Positions 50,908 through 58,103 of a stretch of DNA of 64,000 nucleotides are shown here, piece by piece. The stretch covers positions 1 to 64,000 of the forward strand of contig NZ_JARKMZ010000037.1 in the NCBI RefSeq assembly GCF_029360775.1, given 5' to 3'. The stretch comes from Daejeonella sp. H1SJ63 (GTDB taxonomy: Bacteria > Bacteroidota > Bacteroidia > Sphingobacteriales > Sphingobacteriaceae). The translations under genes and the position numbers were made by a program. Under the pieces are notes generated by a model. It ran no database searches. It worked only from the letters and a program-made list of their open reading frames with translations, and was not told the origin of the DNA. The stretch's first letter is position 1, and each line of letters opens with the position of its first letter.

Positions 50908-52245
50908 ATGCCTAAATGGATCCTTTATTCACTTCTGCTGCTCTCATTTGGAGCATATATATTAATAGGATATCATATTGAAAGAGGAAACTTCATTCAG
51001 CTGATTTCGGTTTACACTGGTTTATTCTTAGCCAGCTATATCCTAATTAAACACAGAAAGCATGTTGATCCGGATTTACTTTTATCTGTATCAGTCATTT
51101 TCAGGTTCTGTCTGCTATTTTCAATACCCGCACTTTCAGATGATTTTTACAGATTTATATGGGATGGCAGAATTCAGCAATTAAACTTTAATCCTTTTGA
51201 TCATACGCCCAGACAAGTATTAACCCGGAGCTCTGACGCATTTCTTCATCAGCTATTCCCGCTACTTAATTCACCTGATTATTTCAGCGTTTATCCTCAA
51301 TTATGTCAGAGTATTTTCCGGATCGCCGCATGGATCGGTCAGGATAACTTACTTATTAACGTAATTGTACTTAAATCAATGATTCTGCTTTCTGAAATTA
51401 GCACAATTATATTACTAAGGAAACTATTAAACATTGAAGAAAGAGATAAAACTTTGGTTCTGATCTATGCTTTGAATCCGCTTGTAATTATTGAGTTAAG
51501 CGGAAATATCCATTTCGAGGCTTTTATGATCAGTTTTTTTCTGCTGACAATCTGGCTGATCAAAAAAAATAAAACAAATTATTCTGCGGTTTCACTTTCT
51601 CTTGCAATTCAGGCAAAATTACTCCCTTTAATTACACTTCCATTGATGGTCAGAGAACTGGGATGGAGAAAGGCGATCTGGTACGGAGTATTATGCCTTG
51701 CTATTACAATACTGATAAGTTTGAGTACGATAAACTCATTTGAGCGTATCTCGAACATCTCAGAAAGTTTGAATCTGTATTATGGAAAATTTGAATTCAA
51801 TGCCGGAGTATATACTTTATTCAGATCCATAGGATGGTGGATCCTGGGCTATAATCCTATAAATACGGTAACCAAAATTTTGTTTTTGCTTTCTATAGCC
51901 GGTATGATATGGATCTATCTTAAAAAAACTGATCTGTTATCCGGATTTTTCTGGTTACTGACAATCTATCTGGCATTCTCAGCGATTGTACATCCCTGGT
52001 ATCTTTGTCCGCTCATTGCCTTATCCCCTTTCGTAAGGTATCGTTTTGCACTGCTTTGGTCAGCACTTATTCCGCTGAGCTATATTGCCTACAGCACACT
52101 ACCATACAGCGAAAACACATTTCTGATTGCTGTTGAATACATCCTGGTAGCAGGTTTTTTAATCCGCGAACACTTAAAAAACAAAGATTTATTGAAAGAC
52201 AGATTTACTCTTCATAGAAATCCTGAAGAGCTCCGAAATAATTAA
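50908..52245 (+). CDS. GT-C type membrane glycosyltransferase (mannosyltransferase-like)
   Basis: A polytopic membrane protein of about 445 residues with roughly 11-12 helices. The first periplasmic loop holds SDDFYRFIWDGRIQQLNFNP, matching the DDxYRYxWDG motif of polyprenol-phosphate-mannose dependent transferases (MptB/GT87-like). ATG at 50908 is chosen because the longer frame would run into the divergent gene's start. It probably uses a lipid-phosphate sugar on the outer face of the inner membrane, perhaps one made by the DPM1-like enzyme at 41789. Its end overlaps the convergent SRPBCC gene by 41 bases. Confidence 0.85.
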   Translation: MPKWILYSLLLLSFGAYILIGYHIERGNFIQLISVYTGLFLASYILIKHRKHVDPDLLLSVSVIFRFCLLFSIPALSDDFYRFIWDGRIQQLNFNPFDHTPRQVLTRSSDAFLHQLFPLLNSPDYFSVYPQLCQSIFRIAAWIGQDNLLINVIVLKSMILLSEISTIILLRKLLNIEERDKTLVLIYALNPLVIIELSGNIHFEAFMISFFLLTIWLIKKNKTNYSAVSLSLAIQAKLLPLITLPLMVRELGWRKAIWYGVLCLAITILISLSTINSFERISNISESLNLYYGKFEFNAGVYTLFRSIGWWILGYNPINTVTKILFLLSIAGMIWIYLKKTDLLSGFFWLLTIYLAFSAIVHPWYLCPLIALSPFVRYRFALLWSALIPLSYIAYSTLPYSENTFLIAVEYILVAGFLIREHLKNKDLLKDRFTLHRNPEELRNN

Positions 52246-52582
52246 GGTTCCATCCATCAATCATATCTTCATAATCTGAATCCGGGATATTGGTATGCCG
52301 TAATTCAAGTGAAGTTCCATTCTTATCAGGATGCAAAATAAAAGTAACTATTGATTCGGGCTGATCTCCGAAATACCATTGCTGAACGATTTTCCTGTTC
52401 TCAACAAACTCAATATTCTTTCCAACTATACTGTCATCCCATAGTGAAAATTCAGAACCCGGCACCGTACTCATTACAGCCTCGGCACCTGTCCATAAAG
52501 AAATTGTTAACGGGTTGGTCAATGCCAGATAGACCTCTTCCGGACTTGCCTGAATCAGATAATAACTCTTAAAATCTTTCAT
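52205..52582 (-). CDS. SRPBCC/AHSA1-like protein
   Basis: A 125-residue protein with the AHSA1-type START fold: IQASPEEVYLALTNPLTISLWTGAEA at the start, FSLWDDSIVGKNIEFVENRKIVQQW in the middle, and DGWNLNYFGALQDFYEE as the final helix. The ATG at 52582 is preferred to a Met four codons earlier. Such proteins bind hydrophobic ligands or act as Hsp90 co-chaperone-like factors. Its last 41 bases overlap the end of the convergent membrane glycosyltransferase gene. Confidence 0.85.
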   Translation of the reverse strand: MKDFKSYYLIQASPEEVYLALTNPLTISLWTGAEAVMSTVPGSEFSLWDDSIVGKNIEFVENRKIVQQWYFGDQPESIVTFILHPDKNGTSLELRHTNIPDSDYEDMIDGWNLNYFGALQDFYEE

Positions 52583-52778
52583 ATTCTTCAGCAAATCTAA
52601 GATAAATGCTCCGTTATTTCGCTTTAAATGACAAATGATCGCTTAAAGTCAAACCTATACGGAAAAATAAATATGCGAAAATCACTTTTTTATTTTTTGC
52701 AGCAACATTTCTACTCAGATCCCGTCATATAAGCGAACATCAAAAAACATTGTCGTATTTTATGTGGAACCCGGATAA
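52583..52778. other. Spacer with no gene seen
   Basis: AT-rich stretch between the SRPBCC gene start and a decayed VOC-like frame. No open frame, tRNA or clear repeat was found. It must hold the SRPBCC promoter. Confidence 0.5.
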
Positions 52779-53198
52779 AAAAAATACAATCAGCCCGTTA
52801 TAACCGGACGAAAACCGATCACACTTCGTCTGAGTTATATCCCAAAGCTTGTACCTCAGATTTCTGCCGCAATTGATTTTGTACTAAGCAAATTAAATTT
52901 CCATCCGGCTGAGATCATTGACTTTACAGAGCGACTAAATACCGGGCCCATTTCCCTTAAAGATCACGAAGGAAATACATTAATCCTGCTAATAAATGAA
53001 TGGAACAGAGATCAGAAAATTGAATACGTCATTTTTCATACAGACGACTGCCTTCGCGATTATCACAAATATGTTATTGCAGGTGTTGAATTTATTAACA
53101 GACCCGAATATACCGATGCAGGGCTACAGGTTAATTTTTTAGACAACAGAGACAATCGTTATACCCTGCTTGAAGAAAGAATTTATACAGATTATTGA
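52779..53198 (+). pseudogene. VOC/glyoxalase-superfamily remnant without a start codon
   Basis: An open frame of about 139 codons ending at TGA 53196-53198. It contains no methionine anywhere. The second half has the VOC pattern: SLKDHEGNTLILLINEW, VIFHTDDC, GVEFINRPEYTDAGLQV and NRYTLLEERIYTDY. The first half retains ISAAIDFVLSKLNFHPAEI, the usual first helix. An in-frame TAA at 52776 bounds the upstream side. A gene that has lost its 5' end is the simplest reading; a non-standard start is possible. Confidence 0.6.
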
Positions 53199-53216
53199 AA
53201 ACAGAAATTCAATGCC

Positions 53217-53531
53217 ATGAAATTCTTAAAAGTACTTAAAAATAATAATCAGATCTCAAGCGAAACAGTAAAACACGCATTTTATCCTGAAAAAGTGGGT
53301 AGCTTTTCGATGAAAATGGTTTTTAACGGAAACACGAACTATATTATCGGAAAAAGACAGTTAAATCTATATCCTGATAGTTTTCTGACCATTAATCAGG
53401 GGACTTCCTATTCAAGTAAAGTTGATTCGTGGCAACCGGTTAACAATCTGTCCATATCATTCTCTCCTTCATTTCTTTCAGATTTTTGCAGAACGCTGCA
53501 AAATAATCACAAAGCACTTCATCACCTTTAA
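53217..53531 (+). pseudogene. Truncated AraC-family regulator (N-terminal domain only)
   Basis: A 104-residue frame with FYPEKVGSFSMKMVFNGNT, IIGKRQLNLYPDSFLTINQG and NLSISFSPSFLSDF. This is the cupin-like sensing domain of a Bacteroidota AraC-type family. It ends abruptly, and no helix-turn-helix region follows in any frame before the next gene. It could still make a domain-only protein, but a regulator lacking DNA binding points to decay. It lies 18 bases after the VOC remnant. Confidence 0.55.
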
Positions 53532-53630
53532 AAAACAAAAAATAAACAGATGAAATAAATTGATCATAAAAGTAACAAACCAGGATAATACATGTCTAAA
53601 CATCAAATGGCCGGATAAACAGGTACTGAA

Positions 53631-54527
53631 ATGAGTCAGAATTCAAAACCAGAAAGATATAGCAGCAGATACACCAGAGGGTTTCTTAAAATGCTTAACA
53701 ATGACGGCCAGACTGTTACAGACAATTATTTCAATCAGTTTTACGAATCAAAGAACTATCAGGAGCGATTGGAAGCAATCCGGTATCTTATCAATGTATC
53801 AGGTAAATATCCTTTTTCGTCGAAGATTTTTATTGATGCCCTCAAAGATTTCTGCTCGCAGGTGAAAATTTATGTATTACAACATTATGACTTTCAAAAT
53901 AATAAGAGCCCTGAAATAGAACTTCGACTGGAAGATATTGCAAAAAATGATGAGAAACTTCAATTAAGGGCTCTGGCAATTGAGAGACTTAGTGAATTCA
54001 ATAACATGAAGCATTATGATCTGTTTTTCTCCGCATCATTATTGAAAAGTTCAAAAGAATCAGCTGAAGGATTAAAAGGTCTATACAATCTAAATGCAGA
54101 AAAAGCATATCAAATGGCTAAGTTCAGGACAAATACTTCAAGCGGGAATCTGGATCTGGCTATTGCCAATATATTTTATAAGGCAGGTAATGCAAGCGAT
54201 CTTGACTTCTTCAGGCAAAGACTTAAAGGAAGAAACAAATTCAATAAAATTGAATTTGCCAGAATTTATCTGAAAATGCTGGTTAATATAAAAAATGAGT
54301 CAATTATTAAAAGCCATATCCTGTTCATCTGCGAGGATATCATTGCAACGTCCAATAAAGACCTGATCCAGCTTTTAATCATGGAACTGCATAAATTCAT
54401 TTCCGGGAATCAATTATTATGCGGGGGAAATACTGAGCTGAATTACTTTTTAAACAAGACTATAGATCTTCTGCTTGAAAAAAATTACAAGCCTAAAGAA
54501 TTGCCGGATCCGTTTGGTCCTGTTTAA
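53631..54527 (+). CDS. Orphan M1-aminopeptidase-like C-terminal helical domain protein
   Basis: A 298-residue helical-repeat protein. Segments such as FYESKNYQERLEAIRYLI, DEKLQLRALAIERLSEF, SAEGLKGLYNLNAEKAYQMAK and SSGNLDLAIANIFYKAGNASDLDFF closely follow the C-terminal HEAT-like domain of Bacteroidota M1 aminopeptidases. The catalytic domain (GxMEN, HExxH) is missing and there is no signal peptide. The N-terminus (MSQNSKPERYSSRYTRG) is basic and unlike a peptidase. It may be a stand-alone scaffold or a leftover. A strong terminator follows, so it seems to be expressed as its own unit. Confidence 0.62.
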   Translation: MSQNSKPERYSSRYTRGFLKMLNNDGQTVTDNYFNQFYESKNYQERLEAIRYLINVSGKYPFSSKIFIDALKDFCSQVKIYVLQHYDFQNNKSPEIELRLEDIAKNDEKLQLRALAIERLSEFNNMKHYDLFFSASLLKSSKESAEGLKGLYNLNAEKAYQMAKFRTNTSSGNLDLAIANIFYKAGNASDLDFFRQRLKGRNKFNKIEFARIYLKMLVNIKNESIIKSHILFICEDIIATSNKDLIQLLIMELHKFISGNQLLCGGNTELNYFLNKTIDLLLEKNYKPKELPDPFGPV

Positions 54528-54544
54528 ATAATATCATTTAACAG

Positions 54545-54587
54545 AAAAAGGCCCTGACCCGTTTCATTACGGGGTCAGGGCCTTTTT
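54545..54587. terminator. Bidirectional terminator after 53631-54527
   Basis: Perfect 16-bp inverted repeat (54545-54560 with 54572-54587), core GGCCCTGACCC, with A and T runs at both ends. It also serves the minus-strand Hc1-like gene. Confidence 0.88.
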
Positions 54588-54610
54588 TTAACTATAAGAA
54601 CGGCCAGAAA

Positions 54611-54790
54611 TTATTTAGCACTATTCTTCTTCTCAGTAACTTCATTTCTGATTTCCTGAGCAAGATTTTTCAAATCCTGCATACCTTTACGAACACGGGT
54701 TCCGGCAGCACTGTTTCCAGAATTGTAAAATTTGTTTGCATCAACTTCTACCGAAGCCAGCAGATCTTTCATTTTTGTAAATTTGTCCAT
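54611..54790 (-). CDS. Hc1-like histone H1 family small protein
   Basis: A 59-residue protein read from the sequence, start ATG at 54790. It opens MDKFTKMKDLLASVEVDANK and contains FYNSGNSAAGTRVRKGMQ, then helical LKNLAQEIRNEVTEKKNSAK. This matches the short Bacteroidota proteins annotated as histone H1/Hc1-like. It is a small, lysine-rich, helical protein that may bind DNA. It stands alone. Confidence 0.85.
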   Translation of the reverse strand: MDKFTKMKDLLASVEVDANKFYNSGNSAAGTRVRKGMQDLKNLAQEIRNEVTEKKNSAK

Positions 54791-55085
54791 TGTTATTTTT
54801 TTTAAGGTTAAACAAATCTAATTTAATTACAGGTATTGGCAAGGCCTTTTTTATTTATTTTTTATTGCCTGTTTTGATTTTTTTCTCCGGAAGAATCAGA
54901 AACTATTTCCATCTCTAATCTTTTTATAAATCCTTTTTTAGACTTTCAATTTTGCCTGTAATCCGAGAGCCTTATTAGGGATAAGTAATTTTCATAAACT
55001 GATTTAGGTCACATTATTAACTGCCCTTAATCACTTAAAAATCAGACAAAAAAGCTTTATATTAGAGTAATAATACTTAAAATTA

Positions 55086-55092
55086 AAGGAGG
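55086..55092 (+). promoter_or_regulatory. Strong Shine-Dalgarno of the Hsp20 gene
   Basis: AAGGAGG lies 7 bases before the ATG at 55100. It is the clearest ribosome-binding site in the window, where most genes have none, so high or special translation is likely. Confidence 0.75.
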
Positions 55093-55099
55093 ATAAACT

Positions 55100-55516
55100 A
55101 TGACACTCATTAAAAGAAGACCATTATTTACAGATTTTTTCGAAAATGATCGTTTCTTTGACAACTTCGAAAAAGATTTGATCAATCGCATCCCTTCGGT
55201 AAACATTACCGAAAATGGCAAGGAATTTAAAATTGAGTTTGGAGCTCCGGGCCTCAAAAAGGAAGATTTCAAGATAGATATTGACAAAAATACCCTAACG
55301 GTCAGCTCTGAAAAAGAAGAGAAAAAGAAAGAAGAAAACGAACGGTTCACCAAACAGGAATTTAACTACTCATCATTCAGCCGCTCATTTATACTTCCAG
55401 ACTCGGTTGAAACAGAGAATGTAAAAGCAAAATATGAAGACGGAGTTCTGAAAATTCACATCGGCAAAAAAGAAGACTCGAAAAACAAAGAGAAAAAGCA
55501 GATTCAGGTTTCCTGA
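55100..55516 (+). CDS. Small heat-shock protein (Hsp20/alpha-crystallin)
   Basis: ATP-independent holdase of 138 residues. The alpha-crystallin domain spans about 30-130: PSVNITENGKEFKIEFGAPGLKKEDF, DKNTLTVSSEKEE, and the closing VKAKYEDGVLKIHI with the G-V-L motif. The tail is short and lysine-rich (KKEDSKNKEKKQIQV), with IQV as the I-x-V oligomerisation motif. Strong ribosome-binding site and own terminator indicate an independent, highly expressible unit. Confidence 0.96.
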   Translation: MTLIKRRPLFTDFFENDRFFDNFEKDLINRIPSVNITENGKEFKIEFGAPGLKKEDFKIDIDKNTLTVSSEKEEKKKEENERFTKQEFNYSSFSRSFILPDSVETENVKAKYEDGVLKIHIGKKEDSKNKEKKQIQVS

Positions 55517-55520
55517 AAAC

Positions 55521-55558
55521 ACAATAAACCGGATAGAAAAATCTATCCGGTTTATTGT
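55521..55558. terminator. Terminator after the Hsp20 gene
   Basis: Perfect 17-bp inverted repeat (55521-55537 with 55542-55558) with a 4-base A loop. Confidence 0.85.
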
Positions 55559-55599
55559 TTAAGCAATTCAACTATTTTGATAATGTGCCTTTTTCTACT

Positions 55600-58005
55600 A
55601 TGCCGGCGTTTCAATTTATAATTCCTTTCACTAAAATCAGCATCAGTGATCTCCCCCATGTTGGTGGCAAAAATGCATCACTTGGTGAAATGTTTAATCA
55701 GCTAAATCCAAAGGGAATTCAGATTCCCGATGGTTTTGCGCTGAATGCCGACGCGTACAGGCTATTCCGCAGAAATAATGACCTTGAAACAGTTCTCAGG
55801 GATCTGCTTTTTTCTTTAGACAGAGAGAATTTCACAAACTTATCCTCGATTGGTGCCCAGGCACGTGAGCTGATCAGACGTGCAAAACTCCCTGCAGAGG
55901 TCATTAAAGAGTGTAAAGAGGCTTATACTCTGTTATGCAATAGTGCAGGCCTGACAGTTCTGGACGTAGCTGTAAGAAGCAGTGCCACAGCAGAAGACCT
56001 CCCCACAGCCAGTTTTGCAGGAAGAATGGAATCTTATCTGAATATCAGCGGATATGCTCAGCTTTTAGAGGCCGTTCATAAATGCTATGTATCTCTCTTT
56101 ACAGACAGAGCTATAAAATACAGACATGATATGGGCTTTATGGATATGGACATTGCCATTTCTGTCGGAGTTCAGCAAATGGTACGAAGCGACAAAGCAT
56201 CTTCAGGTGTAGCATTTACTATCGATCCTGACTCCGGATTTAAAAACACAATCGTGATCAATGGTATATGGGGATTGGGAGAAAATATAGTTCAGGGAAG
56301 GGTTACCCCTGATGAATGGACCATTTTTAAACCCGTACTTGAGGAAGGCAAATATGACCCTATCCTAAAAAGCCATTGTGGTGAAAAGGAATTCACTCTT
56401 ATATATTCAGAAGATTCAGAAAACAAATCTGCTGAGAAGACAATCATTAACCTGAACACTTCAAATGAGAAGAGGAAGCAGTTGTCACTTAGTAAAGATG
56501 AAGTAATAAAACTTGCCGGCTGGTGCTTAACTATTGAGAAACACTATGGCAAAGCAATGGATATTGAATGGGCTAAAGATGGAATCAGCGGCAAGCTTTA
56601 TATTGTTCAGGCGCGACCGGAAACAGTTCATGCCAAACCCCGAAAGCAGATACATGAAATTTTCAAATTATTAGAAAAATCGCGTTTGATTGGGTCAGGA
56701 ATAGCACTTGGTGATAAAATAGCATCCGGAAGAGCAAGAATTCTGAACAGTCCGCTTGAAGGCGATCAATTGCAGGAGGGCGAAATTCTTGTAACCGACA
56801 TTACAAACCCCGACTGGGATCCGGTATTAAAAAAAGCTGCAGCAATCATCACTAACAAGGGAGGAAGGACAAGTCATGCAGCAATTGTTGCCAGAGAACT
56901 TGGAACCGTGGCAGTTGTAGGAACCGGAAATGCAACTCAGGTAATTAAAAATGGTGATCAGATTACTGTATCCTGTGCAGATGGCAAAGACGGACATATT
57001 TATGAAGGTATTTTAAAATGGACAGTAGAGGAACAGGATTTCAGTGGGCTTAAACTACCAAAAACAGCTGCCATGTTTATACTGGCAGACCCAAACCGCG
57101 CATTTGAACTGAGCAATTATCCTAATAAGGGCGTTGGATTATTACGGCTCGAATTTGCAATCTCTAATAGTATCAGAATACATCCTCTTGCCCTCTGTGA
57201 ACCTGAAAAGATCAAAGACATTGAACTTCAGAAAGAAATCAATGAATTGACCAGTGATTATCGTGATGGAAAAGAATATTTTACAGATAAACTTGCCGAA
57301 TCTGTTGCTATTGTTGCCTCTGCCTTTTATCCAAACGATGTAATTGTCAGATTAAGTGATTTTAAGAGCAATGAATATGCTAATCTGCTTGGCGGAAAAT
57401 ACTTTGAGCCGCATGAAGAGAATCCGATGATCGGATTAAGGGGTGCTTCACGATATTACAGCGAATTCTACCGGAAAGGATTTGCACTGGAATGTGTGGC
57501 AATGAGGAAGGTAAGAGACGAAATGGGTCTAAAAAATGTAAAGTTGATGATACCATTCTGCCGCACCATTGAAGAAGGACAGAAAGTCCTGGCAGAGATG
57601 GCTGCAAACGGTCTCAAGCAGGGAGAAAATGGTCTCGAAGTTTATGTCATGATTGAAATACCAAGCAATGTGCTGCTCGCCGATGAGTTTGCCAGGCTTT
57701 TTGATGGTTTTTCTATAGGCTCAAATGATCTGACTCAACTTACATTAGGGCTCGACCGCGATTCAACCCTCATAAGCTATCTTTTCAATGAAGAGAATCC
57801 CGCTGTTAAAGGACTTATTGCAGAAACAATCAAAGCTGCAAAACGAAACAATATTAAAGTTGGACTTTGCGGACAGGCACCAAGTGATATTCCGGCATTT
57901 GCAGAGTTTCTTGTGAATGAGGGAATTGATAGTATTTCATTTAACCCCGACGCATTGATTAGGGGGATTGAGAACATGAACCGGGCAGAAAATCTGAAAC
58001 AATAA
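55600..58005 (+). CDS. ppsA: Phosphoenolpyruvate synthase
   Basis: Makes PEP from pyruvate and ATP, with AMP and phosphate as products, for gluconeogenesis. About 801 residues from the ATG at 55600; a TTG at 55555 lies inside the upstream terminator. The N-terminal ATP-grasp domain starts GGKNASLGEMFNQL and includes VRSSATAEDLPTASFAG. The phospho-histidine loop is NKGGRTSHAAIVARELG near residue 430. The C-terminal PEP/pyruvate barrel has RLEFAISNSIRI and ends with FSIGSNDLTQLTLGLDRDS and GLCGQAPSD, whose Cys is the proton donor. Confidence 0.96.
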   Translation: MPAFQFIIPFTKISISDLPHVGGKNASLGEMFNQLNPKGIQIPDGFALNADAYRLFRRNNDLETVLRDLLFSLDRENFTNLSSIGAQARELIRRAKLPAEVIKECKEAYTLLCNSAGLTVLDVAVRSSATAEDLPTASFAGRMESYLNISGYAQLLEAVHKCYVSLFTDRAIKYRHDMGFMDMDIAISVGVQQMVRSDKASSGVAFTIDPDSGFKNTIVINGIWGLGENIVQGRVTPDEWTIFKPVLEEGKYDPILKSHCGEKEFTLIYSEDSENKSAEKTIINLNTSNEKRKQLSLSKDEVIKLAGWCLTIEKHYGKAMDIEWAKDGISGKLYIVQARPETVHAKPRKQIHEIFKLLEKSRLIGSGIALGDKIASGRARILNSPLEGDQLQEGEILVTDITNPDWDPVLKKAAAIITNKGGRTSHAAIVARELGTVAVVGTGNATQVIKNGDQITVSCADGKDGHIYEGILKWTVEEQDFSGLKLPKTAAMFILADPNRAFELSNYPNKGVGLLRLEFAISNSIRIHPLALCEPEKIKDIELQKEINELTSDYRDGKEYFTDKLAESVAIVASAFYPNDVIVRLSDFKSNEYANLLGGKYFEPHEENPMIGLRGASRYYSEFYRKGFALECVAMRKVRDEMGLKNVKLMIPFCRTIEEGQKVLAEMAANGLKQGENGLEVYVMIEIPSNVLLADEFARLFDGFSIGSNDLTQLTLGLDRDSTLISYLFNEENPAVKGLIAETIKAAKRNNIKVGLCGQAPSDIPAFAEFLVNEGIDSISFNPDALIRGIENMNRAENLKQ

Positions 58006-58103
58006 AAATTCAGTTGGCCTGTATCTGAAACAAAAACTGTCAGAATTTATTTTACCTCCAGAAACGATAGTATTCCGGTTTAAAACCTTTTAAATTTGGC
58101 TTA

